Source: Strongylocentrotus purpuratus
Lineage: Eukaryota; Echinodermata; Echinoidea; Camarodonta; Strongylocentrotidae
Direction of reading: 5' to 3'
NCBI RefSeq assembly: GCF_000002235.5
Contig: NW_022145520.1
Location: 2,394,501-2,458,500 of the forward strand
Length of the DNA stretch: 64,000 bases
In this document: positions 46,681 through 58,200 of the stretch, in pieces
Numbering within the stretch: position 1 is the first letter of the stretch
Layout of the letters: each line of letters starts with the position of its first letter
Position numbers and translations under genes: made by a program
Notes under the pieces: generated by a model
The model's database searches: none
Told to the model about the DNA's origin: nothing
Seen by the model: only the letters and a program-made list of their open reading frames with translations

Positions 46681-48142
46681 ATACCGTATTTGCCGGCGTA
46701 AAGGCCGCACCGCCGTATAGGCCGCACCCCCAACTTTGACATTTCGTAGAGGAAAAAAAAAAAACTACAAAAAACAAAAAACAAAAAAACAAAAAAAAAA
46801 AGAGAGAGAAAAAAAAAACGGACCAAACAAAATGATCGTAATTTTCTTGTAGAACACTCTTTTTTTTTTTACAAACTATACCAAATTCATCAATATTCTT
46901 ATAAATCAACAAGAAGTTAACCTCAAAAATAATCATAATTTAGCAGATCTTCATCGACTTTTAAGCTAGTACTGTATCGTACGCAGATTTGGTATCCTAC
47001 AATACCCCTTCCTCGATGTGCGGTGTAATCCGAAATAGCATTTTTCGACCTGCGCAGTTGCGTTGCGCGGCAGCTAGCTCCGTAAGTAACGGCCTGTCCC
47101 TTTGTTTACTTTTTGGCGATGCAATGGTATGGACTTAGATCTAGATCTATCGGCAGATTTTATTAGAAAAATAAGTTTTTTTGTCTTCATGTCAACTATG
47201 CAACATAAACTTGTCGGTAAGTTGTGTGGAGTTATTCTAAAATTGTCCTGTACCGTTGTCTAGTCATGCTACCGTTCCTATACCGTATTTGCCGGCGTAA
47301 AGGCTGCACCGCCGTATAGGCCGCACCCCCAACTTTGACATTTCGTAGAGGAAAAAAAAAAAACTACAACAAAAAAACAAAAAAACAAAAAAAAAAAAGA
47401 GAGAGAAAAAAAAAAAACGGACCAAACAAAATGATCGTAATTTTCTTGTAGAACACTCTTTTTTTTTTTACAAACTATACCAAATTCATCAATATTCTTA
47501 TAAATCAACAAGAAGTTAACCTCAAAAATAATCATAATTTAGCAGATCTTCATCGACTTTTAAGCTAGTACTGTATCGTACGCAGATTTGGTATCCTACA
47601 ATACCCCTTCCTCGATGTGCGGTGTAATCCGAAATAGCATTTTTCGACCTGCGCAGTTGCGTTGCGCGGCAGCTAGCTCTGTAAGTAACGGCCTGTCCCT
47701 TTGTTTACTTTTTGGCGATGCAATGGTATGGACTTAGATCTAGATCTATCGGCAGATTTTATTAGAAAAATAAGTTTTTTTGTCTTCATGTCAACTATGC
47801 AACATAAACTTGTCGGTAAGTTGTGTGGAGTTATTCTAAAATTGTCCTGTACCGTTGTCTAGTCATGCTACCGTTCCTATAGTCCCATACGTGCAAATGG
47901 ACGTGATGTTTTGACCGCTGAATTTTGTTGTTGTTGCGTATACGCCGCACCCCGACTTTTTGATTTTTTCTCACCCGAAAATACTGCGGCCTTTACGCCG
48001 GAAAATACGGTAGTCCCATACGTGCAAATGGACGTGATGTTTTGACCGCTGAATTTTGTTGTTGTTGCGTATACGCCGCACCCCGACTTTTTGATTTTTT
48101 CTCACCCGAAAATACTGCGGCCTTTACGCCGGAAAATACGGT
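46681..48142 (+). mobile_element. TACCGTATTTGCCGG element rearranged as A-A-B-B
   Basis: The left part (about 599 bp) is present twice in tandem (46683 and 47282) and then the right part (about 131 bp) twice (47881 and 48012). The outer ends TACCGTATTTGCCGGCGTAA and TTACGCCGGAAAATACGGTA are inverted. TGCA flanks both sides and may be the target duplication. There is no transposase; A-rich microsatellites lie inside. Confidence 0.88.
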
Positions 48143-50529
48143 ATGCATATTTACTATTAAATTGTAGCTACATCTTTTTTTTAAAGTGGATTGAAAACAA
48201 AAATTTGCTTTCACGCTTTCTCTTTAAAGGTAGGAAGAAGTTGATTTTTCACTTTTATAGTTAATGAAGTCTAAAAAATAGTATCAGTAATTTTCTTAGA
48301 ACTGTGTAATAACCAATGCACATGACATCTTCCTCTAGATGTTATCCAGGCAACGTCACCTGAGTAATTAACAATGCTAGACAGCAAAAGGATTTTTTGG
48401 AATGATGGGTGCACTATGCAATGAGTATTGCTACATGTATGATAAAAAATAGTAAAAACATGCTTGGCGAGGCCGGAAAAACGGCCTTCGGGTTCAAAAA
48501 AGGACCTACAATCATTTGCTATCCGTAATATATTTTGAGTAGTCCCCCAAGTGAGAAGGCACTTAAGAGAAGAGAGAAATTAAGGATATTTTTGTACATG
48601 AAAAACGGGAGAGTTGTCCCATGGCTAAATGTATGTCACAATCCACTGACCAAATTGCCAATATGAGATGTGCATGGATTTAGTCAGTGATCTCATATTT
48701 CAAACTATTCCTGATTTTCTTATTGTTCTGCTACCGTACCAAAAAAAGTTATTACAAGGGTAGGATTGCCCTTTAAATTGGGTAATGTTTAACCACTCCA
48801 GAGGTGGGTCTTTGGTTTTAGTTGTGTTTATGGGTAGTTGCCTAGCTACATCTGACAAAATTATAAGGCTTTACACAATTAATACATGTGGTTACATACA
48901 TGCAGCCTTGGTAATATAAAAGTTAAAACATCTGTCCATGTTTTGACCAAAATCATGAGAAGAACTTGCTATGACATTAAAACCTGTTGGCATGTTGGAC
49001 TAAAACTTCAGGGTTTAAAAAAAAAAAATCATTTAAATTTAAAAAAATCCAGCAAAACTACCCCATGTCACTTTTCAGCCGATTCGATTGGCTTGTGTTT
49101 TAAGACATGGAATGACATTAATTTTAAATTTTGAAAGTAACACGCAACATCATACAACTACCTGACTAGAACTTAACTTCTATGAATACAGTTTACAGTA
49201 CTGCACATGCTCAGTTGCTTGCTATTCATGCATTAAACTGAGCACGGGCATTCTATGCTGAAGAGCTTGCATCAGAGCACACACAGATCATGCATGCCCG
49301 GATGCATCTCATGCTACTACCGTAAGCATTTGCAGTGTGTGTTTGAACTGGCTTTTTCTACTTGCATTGTATTTATCATATGCCTACACATATGATTTAG
49401 GTGTGGTGCCGATTTATGGACATTCTTGCTCAAATTTATTGTATTAGACTTCTGCCAAAGTTCTCAATCGTATCAAAAGGTAATACATTGTGTAGTTAGC
49501 ACTTTATCACAGATTTGTGACTTTTGTGTGTGCCATTTTGAATATGTGCATGTGTACAAGAAAATTCAATACCAATATATGTATTTCCTTACCTACATGT
49601 ATATGTACATGTACAGTGTACATGTACCGGTAATCCGGTATGTTTATGTATGTTTTCAATATTAAATGTAAAAAAAGTCTATTGCAAATGTGCAATAAAG
49701 CAATTCATCGATATCATCTGCAAGATTAAATTTGGCTTTTCTATTGTAAAGGAAAGATTTCTTTGTCTGGACTTTTCTTTTTCTCTCAAAGATATTTTTT
49801 AGACTAACAGAGCTCTCTGAAGCTTTTCGGGTTTACATGTATGTTGCTTTCAGATTCTGTATACTTTTGTTCTGTTTTGCAAGATTGATGGTGTAGAAAT
49901 TTTTGCACAAAAGGTCATTTTATTTTGTCAGGAGAAGCTTGCATTACTCTAACAACAATCTGTCCAACCTACTGGAGAGACCAATAGCCTTTTCAAACTG
50001 CATAAAAGTTGTGCCAAAAATGGTATCGCACAGACTAGAAAACAACATGGTATAAAGATATGTCATACAGAGAAATGAATTTTGAAGTCATCTGTGTGTG
50101 CTCACAATTAGCCCCGCCCAGTTAATACGATTTTCGTTCAATATGACGTCTAGTCTAAAACGGCAGCCGTATTCTTTTGGGGGTTTCGGTCAAAACGATG
50201 CTCAAGCATGTGTTACATTGCAAGGTACATGTATATAACGTTTCTTTATACAATATTCAGACTAAGAAAAACTGCACTTGTTGTACATGTATACCCACAC
50301 AATTCTCCTATAGCTACACAATGAATTCTAGTAGTCTGAATGTAGGTTAAAGGTCATTGATTGCACTCTGCTCAATGCATTTTAATTCTAAAATTATAAA
50401 TTCACTACTTATCATAATGCAAATACAGATAAAAAGCCGGGCTGTTAGTTTGTAGGTTATTGCTGATTTCAGGCACCAATACCCCACTTAATATTTTTTT
50501 CTAGACTTAATATCAAATACTACATTTTT

Positions 50530-50585
50530 GTCTCGCCTGCGTAGCAAAAAGCGAGACATAGGTGCCGCTTTTCCGGTGACGGCGG

Positions 50586-50620
<35 letters not shown>

Positions 50621-51653
50621 TCGGCGTCAACATCAAAAACTTAACCTAAGGTTAAGTTTTTGAATTTTTGATATAATTTATAAAGTATAAGTTCTTAGTC
50701 AATGAAACTTTGACTATAGGGTAATCAAGTACCCCCAATCATGTGAGTAGAATTTCAGATCACAAAGTCAAGGTCAAATGTCATTTCAGGTCAACAGACT
50801 TGGACTATGTTGTAGCATCATCATCGAAAACTTAACCTAAGGTTAAGTTTTTGAATTTTTGATATAATTTTGAAAGTATAAGTTCTTAGTCAATGAAAAT
50901 TAGACTATAGGGTTATCAAGTCTCCCCAATCATGTGAGTAGAATTTCAGGTCACTACATTAAGGTCAAAGGTCATTTAAGGTCAACGAACTTTGACTTTG
51001 TTGTGGCACCACATAAAGATGTTCAAAATGCTTCTTTTTCGTTATTTTTCAACCGATTTTGATTCTGATTGTTTCATATGATAGGGCTAGGAGGGGGATT
51101 TAAAATTTCTACACAGAATCGTGAAATTCATTATCTATGCTAATTTATGCAAATTTATTCGAAATCATAAAAAAGGCTTCTTCTCCTTCATTTCTTGACT
51201 GATTTTGATTTGGTTTGCTTTATATCGTAGAGCAACTTTGGTACACTAAACTTCTACACAGAATTTTGAAATTGTTTTCCATTAATTAATTATGCTAATT
51301 TATGCAAATTTATTCGAAATCACAAAAAAGGCTTCTTCTCCTTCATTTCTCGACCGATTTTGATTTGGTTTGCCTTATCTGGTAGAGCTAAATTTGGAAC
51401 ACTAAACTTCTGCACAGAATTGTGAGATTTTGCTCTATTGATTATTTATGGTACTTTATGCAAATGAAATGAAATTACAGTATGTCCCTTCCAGGGCATC
51501 AAATTTTTATTTTTTGACCAGTTCAAAAGTGTACCACATAGAATTTACGATATTTGTTGTTGCGAGATGCGGATGAGCGCTACGTCATTGACGTTCTGGT
51601 TTATCATATTGAATTGCGTTATGCAGGCGAGACCGCCGAGAGCGTTTCCCTTG
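50530..51653 (+). mobile_element. GTCTCGCCTGCG element, copy 2
   Basis: It is a longer relative of 42374-43042. It contains two tandem copies of the CTTAACCTAAGGTTAAGTTT module (about 50640 and 50830) and two of a TTCGAAATCA...AAAAAGGCTTCTTCTCCTTC module (about 51158 and 51310). The end is GCAGGCGAGACCGCCGAGAG. It is non-coding. Confidence 0.8.
50583..50622. repeat. (GGCGAC)n hexanucleotide run
   Basis: About six GGCGAC units lie inside the second GTCTCGCC element, where the first copy has only GGCGGCGTC. This is a local expansion. Confidence 0.9.
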
Positions 51654-52135
51654 TTCTTGTCTATATGTCTATTTCAGGCTTACTTTGTTACAGTGACTGT
51701 GATCTCTGAATAAAGATACTACACAAAGCAAAAGAATTCCGGTTACCTGTAATTGTGGAGCACTTTCTTCAATTACAGGATCTCTTGGAACGAGACTTAT
51801 TATTCTTAATGGACACAACTTGTGTACTGCTTGTACACATGCACTATGATACCAAGCTTCTCTTTGTTCTGAAATAAACCAACTCATTCTTCATGTGTAA
51901 ATTGTACATGTGTGGAGATTGCCATGCATTTCTCAATGTGACCTACAAATTGCAAGGGTTGTTTTCTTGTTCATCAGGGCATTCTGAAATTGGGCAAATA
52001 TTTTTGTTGCTCTGTTTGATGATGGTATGTTTGATTTTGTGTGAAGGTTGTGAATGGAAGTGTGTTTAAAGACATTCAAATGTACATTGAAGAAAAATAA
52101 TGTAACATTATCTTTTTATCTTCATTTCATTGCAG

Positions 52136-52158
52136 GTTCATATTTTATTTAGGTAACA
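52136..52158 (+). other. 5' UTR part of the first coding exon of the G beta gene
   Basis: The acceptor TTTCATTGCAG precedes 23 untranslated bases and the start codon in context AACAATGG. A second acceptor TTTATTTAG at 52152 would leave six bases. Confidence 0.75.
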
Positions 52159-52218
52159 ATGGCGACTGAATTAGAACATCTACGGCATGAAGGGGAGACC
52201 TTAAAAAACCAAATCAGG
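52159..52218 (+). CDS. GNB1: G beta first coding exon
   Basis: Twenty codons, [12 protein letters not shown] to NQIR, form the start of the G gamma-binding helix. The donor is AGG|GTGAGT, phase 0. Confidence 0.93.
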
Positions 52219-55200
52219 GTGAGTATGGCTACTTTACATGTAATCCAAGACCTTTGGTGTTCATAGTGCTTTAATGTTACTGTACTGTTGCATGTTAGTG
52301 GACTTGTGTGTTCTAGGGGGGGGGGGGTGGGGGGTTCATCAACATTTGCCCGCAGACAACCATCAGCACTGACTAAATTTGACCAATCAGAGACCTAGAA
52401 AAAGGTCAGTGACAAAAAAATTGTCGCTGAAAATGATATTAGTTGGTGAAAACCAAACGTTTACCAATCTGAGACTGATGGATTTGCAAAGTAAAAAAGA
52501 AGGGCTTTTTATTCTACAAAACAATATGAAACTCTTTGCTTGGAAGAGTATGCTTGATTGTAGGCAGAATTCACAAGGAAACTTTTCAATCTGTCCTCTT
52601 TTTGTGATATATTTCTTGTCAATTTGATGTGAATTTTGTCCAAATCAACATTGTGTAACAGCCTAGATATTCATTGTTTTGGGAAAATTAGGGAAGAATG
52701 ATCTTCTACTTATGACAAACTGTACATAAGAAGATGACTTGTCTGAGAAATTGGAAGTGATTGGAAAGGGTCCAAAAGGTAAAAAGGGAAAACGATCTGA
52801 AAAATACATTTTAGAAGTGACAGGGATGTAGAATGGTCTTTATGGAGTGGGCGTGGCAATGCTTGTGGTAATAAAGCAAGATAACCCGCTTGAGCAATGA
52901 AAATGAATTCGGTACGAGCTCAGTATATTACTTGTGTGTAGTGTGATGCCAAGGTCCAAGACGGCCGTTAAATGCAGAGATTGCCATGTCTCCAGAAATA
53001 GCTTGGAAACATAAACTCGCCTTCAGTCAGGCACAGACGGTAGCTATTTCAGGCATCATCATCATCATCATCGTGCAGCCGGCTTGAAAAACCTGGATGC
53101 TGATTATGAATGTATGTACCCATGCACTGGGAGGCCTCAGCCGAAGGGGTGGCCAGCCAGCCAGCCAAGCAGACGCACATCAATTACTCTATCACTCCAT
53201 TCATCCTGCATGTGCTGTTGCTTAGTATTTGTCATCATAGTGCTTTGTCTTCTTCTTCTTCCTCACGTTTATGTGACGTCATTCATATACCGTTCTCTCG
53301 TGAGTGGTATGTTTCAGTGGCAGAAAAATATGTGAATAAGAATAGATTTTGCTGCCTGGTTGCATTGCTTGAATTCAATGAATCAAATAGCAATGATTTC
53401 AACCACAAACTACGTGCAAAAAACGGCAGCAAAAGAAGAAATGAAAAGCCACATTAAGCATGCATGGCAAGATATCAATGCAGTTTATTTTTTGAGCCCA
53501 AAGATACTTTTGCCTGACTGAACTGCAATAGAAAATATCGAGAAAATATATATTAAATCATCTTTTTTTGTTGAAAATAATCCTAGTTTGACTAGAGCTA
53601 CATGTATACTGTCCGAGGATTGAAAAACGAAGAACAAGAAAATCAAGTAAAACACATATACAGCAATACATGTGGTGATATGATTATGCAAATCAAAGTT
53701 ACACTACAAGAAAACACACAACTGAAACACAAACAATTAAGACTTGATCATAATGGGTATATAAAACAGCATTTCCCTCTTAGGCTTTGGGCACATTCAT
53801 ATCCTGGTTTGGCCAGATCTAAATACAGCAATACATGCAGTGAAATGATTATGCAAATCAAAGTCACTAATAGAAGATTACACACCCGAAACCCAAATTA
53901 TTGAGAGTCAATACCAGTAATAAAGTTACATACATGTTCATGACATGTATAAAACTACATTCCCCTCTTCAGCTTATGGCACATTCGCATTATGCATGAA
54001 TGATCGTTTATGTTAAGATTTATAATGTACATGTATATACATGCGGGTTTTATATCATACCTGCATATATACATGTACATGTACAAGAAGCTTCTGACAG
54101 ACCCCAAACTACCCTGAATTTTCCATTAACTCTTGCGCATTTCCTGAAATACAAGCTGACAAGGACATGTCCTACAAGTCCTGATGATCAATAGGAATCG
54201 TGAATTCAAAGTGCATATTTCCTTGTTCATTGTATATATTTGTGCATGTACATGTAGTATGTACATGTACTTGTTCATTGTGTAACGTGTGTTGTTGCAC
54301 AGACTTTGTTCCTCTTTCTGTTTCATGTATTGTCTGGCTCATTTTGATACTGTAAACCTAAAAGTGGACTGTTTTTGCTTGTGTGTTCCGTGTACATGTA
54401 TGTACCCTTTCCCCAACAAAATCTCCTTCGGAGTTGCAACAGAAAAAGGGGGAAAAAGAAGATAGGATTGAGAGAGATTCCCTGTCTCCGTCGACGAACT
54501 TGTCAGAGCAGGGCCCTGTCTGATAAAGATTTGCAATTGATACAAATCGAGTGCAAGTCTTCCAATCAATCGCAAGTTTGCAGTCTCCTATCTCGTACAT
54601 GTACATGTATGTACATGTACCTAGTTGCGATTGGTATTGTATCAATCATAAATAAGTTCCAATTAATAGCAGCTCTTTATAAGGCGTGGCCCTGATAGAA
54701 ATCATGAGTTAATAAGTCTGTAATGCATAGGATCATTGCATACAGACTGTAGTTTGGCTTATTTCTTTGAGTAATTTATTTACATTACAGTAGGGTTATG
54801 ACGACGACATGCAAGTCCCAATGCAAATGCCTGCCATAATTATACTATATGAAATTAATATCCTTCAAGGTAATACAAAGGTTTGGTATGGGGTCATGAA
54901 TTTGGTTCAAATGAACATAGTGGAAGCATGCAACTTTACAATACTCGATGATCGTTCTCGCGGTTGAAATCGAGTCTAAAGTGATGAAATTGTACATAAT
55001 AAACTCTTTGTTGCATAGCTCCCTCTCAAGACTGATATTACTTTAGCTTTAAAACACTGATGTTTCTTGACTACAATTGACCGATTTGCTATTCCCCCAT
55101 TTGGAAATTATATATCGGAACTACATATTCTGAGATTTTCATGGTCGCACCTACCATGGAATAACCTTAGGCACTATTTGAAATTTACCGGGAGCACCGG

Positions 55201-58200
55201 TAAATTTTCTAACTTTCAATTTCTCGAAAGCAGAAATGTTTTAGGGGCTAAATTTCCTAGTTATTCAAAAAAATTAAAGAATTACTATCCATCCAATTTT
55301 CAAAATTTCCCAAAACTTTGCATTACCTTTAAACTAGTTTTCCTATGTTTAAATCAGTAGATCAAAACAAGTATTGATTGGCATTCAAAGGGTCTCCAAG
55401 AACATGGACTTATGAACCAACTACCATATAATTTTACTGATATCAATGAATCAAGACACTTAAACAAGGAATTATGGGACCAACTCAATAGATTCTATAT
55501 TACCTTGAAAAGCAAAATGATGCTACACATTTTAATGACATTTACACACTGATAAAAGGAGATTGAGCAGACTGCATGTTGCTTTGAAGCAAGTAGAAAA
55601 AATGATATAGGGTTAACAACTTGATGGAAGTCGAGATTTACTATTTAAAAAATGGAGCTACTTTTTTCTATTAGCCATATTAGAGACCATGTTCATCCTG
55701 TGTGAAAATGTCCAAAGAAAAAAAATATCACGTAAATTTGATCCAGAAATGCACTTGCTGAGCATCTATACAGAAATAAAAATAGAATGATTTGCTCATT
55801 TTTTTCAAGACCCTCCAAAATATATGGAGCTAACACAGTATGCTATGGCATGGGAGGTGACCAAAATACCAATTATGCAAGTCATTATTAAGGCCTTGAA
55901 TGGGATATTGTTGTGCTTTCATTAGATGCCAATTATACCGCAATTTGCTTTTTCTCAGATTTTAATGGGAGATAACATAAAAATGCCTTGGAATAATCTC
56001 ATGAAGGGCATACATTCACGTAGTTCGTACTGTACATGATGTCAATGTAGGCAAAAGCCAGCCCATAGCTAGCTGCCTGTACAGTAGCCAAGGCTTTTTC
56101 ACGTGTGTGTATTACGCCCATGTGAACATCTACATGTACATTACACTGGCAAGCAAAGTGCAGGGTATAGTAGTGATGTGGTGGTAGTGTGCGCTGAGCA
56201 ATGCACAGCGGCCGCCGCATAAGCTACAGCAGGGCTGCTGCTGTGTGAGCTTAACAGGGAGGTGTTCTCTGCATACATAATTAGCTGCATTATACCGTGC
56301 ACAGTGCGGTTAGTCATCTCGGCATGCGTAGAGTATCCTCTTTTGCCTTTGTTGCCTAGTAACACCATTCTCACATGCGTTGAGCCATGGTGATGCTGGC
56401 TGATGGGAAGGAAATATATTGCTTTTCATAGGCATGAAGATGTTATATATGCAGTCCTCTTATATTATACAACCTTAGCAAGTTGCGTCCAATTTCCATT
56501 TGATTATATAAACAACAAAAAAGGCATACAGTTATACATCCCTCCTGTAAAGCATATTAGTCAAATAAATGCTCTTACAAAACATCCATTATTAGATTCG
56601 CATTCCTAAATGTGGATGTAATACAATTATTCTTCTGCTTCTATTTCATTTCATAATGCTTCACATTTCCGATACAATGCCTGATTACAATGTGGATTTG
56701 CGTTGTTTGGTTGCCATCATTTCAGTACCACATAGAAACGGACTTGGATGATGTGCGTCACCATGGTAGCTAAGTAGTATACCTCCTCCCATCATCATCC
56801 AACCTTCCCTTTGTAGACAAAGGCAATATCAGTTAGACTTGGTGTAACGGTGTACAGCAAGCAACAGCCTTGCAAGATGAATGCCAATTGTTGGCCGACT
56901 TGCTTGCTGAAAGGAGAAAGCTATTAATTAGTATTTCTTTCAATATAATTTGTCACTGTCACAACATATTTTGTAAATAATGCTGCCTTGGTTATAACAA
57001 GTCTTTAATAATCTATAAGAATGACTTGAATATAGCGACTGGCATGGGATGAAATAAACACTTGAGAAGAAAAGGGATGTACATGTACATGAACATGTGT
57101 GTTGAATATAGCAATACACTGCTGGAAATCAACATGGGACAAGGCTCATACATAAATTTAGATCACTCTCACATGTTATTTTATGAAAGTGATGCTGTAG
57201 TTACGGCCAGCTGTTTTGCCTTTAATTATCATGCACACGTTTCAAACCCACATGTGCTTCAGAACAAACAAATAAACAAACATACACAATGGGATGTCCT
57301 CCCTTTTTTGAAAATATCAATTTGTTTATCGCTATTTATAAGCTCAATCACTCTTAACTTGCCAATAGAAAAAAATGTCAAGAAACGATCACGATTATTA
57401 TATTCTCACTGACCACTTATTTTGGATGTGTGTTCTTTAAATATTTCATTTATATTTAATGAAAAATGTCATGGTATACAAGTGCATACATGTACCTACC
57501 AACGAACCTGTACGAAATGTAGGTACATCTAAAGGTCGGTGTGCTACCTTGTTTGAAATACAACTTTTATTTTGAATCCCCCCCCCCCCCCAGCTGTGTA
57601 CTAAAGATTTTTCAGATTTTTCTTGTTGTTGTTGTATCTATATTTTCTCGGAATATTTCCCTTCCCGATCAAGTGTTTTCAAATGACTTTTGTATGTATT
57701 TCTGGTTTTGAAATATATGTAAACAAAACTCATGAATTTTTTCTTCCTTTCTTTCGCAAATTGTTTTCTCTCTCTGTACAGGATGCCAGGAAGGCTGTAC
57801 AAGATACCACATTGATGCAAGTCACACAGAATATGGATCCAGTTGGAAGAATTCAAATGAGAACTCGTCGCACACTTCGGGGTCATTTGGCAAAAATATA
57901 CGCCATGCATTGGGGTACAGATTCAAGGTATGATATATACAAGGCGCCAGCCCCATGATATCTAACCAAACTTATTTCAGTTTTAGTCAACAAGAATCGC
58001 CATGCATGGCATTCTTTCAAAGCTGCAAAAGCCATTTTTTATTTACTAACCATTCAACCTCGGATAAAATATGCTAAATTGCATATGTACCAGTACATTT
58101 ATAGACAAGGAAGCTTTTATGCAAAATGAGGTGGAGGTATTTGGCCATATTTACTGCAAGCTCAAGTCTTTTGCCCAGATATTCTTTGAAATGAGAAAAT

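Larger units (their letters stand above)
31462..52135 (+). other. Inferred first intron(s) of the G beta gene
   Basis: Apart from the repeats listed separately, I find no conserved coding sequence in this span. It is rich in CATGTA-type palindromes (for example 40221-40236, 45595-45612, 49601-49625). The open frames here are short and show no family signature. Confidence 0.4.

Noticed and set aside
55067..55360. 97-residue frame in the G beta intron
   Set aside because: I suspected a retroelement fragment but found no reverse transcriptase or nuclease motif.
57062..57412. 116-residue frame in the G beta intron
   Set aside because: There is no homology, and it lies within an AT-rich intron without splice support.
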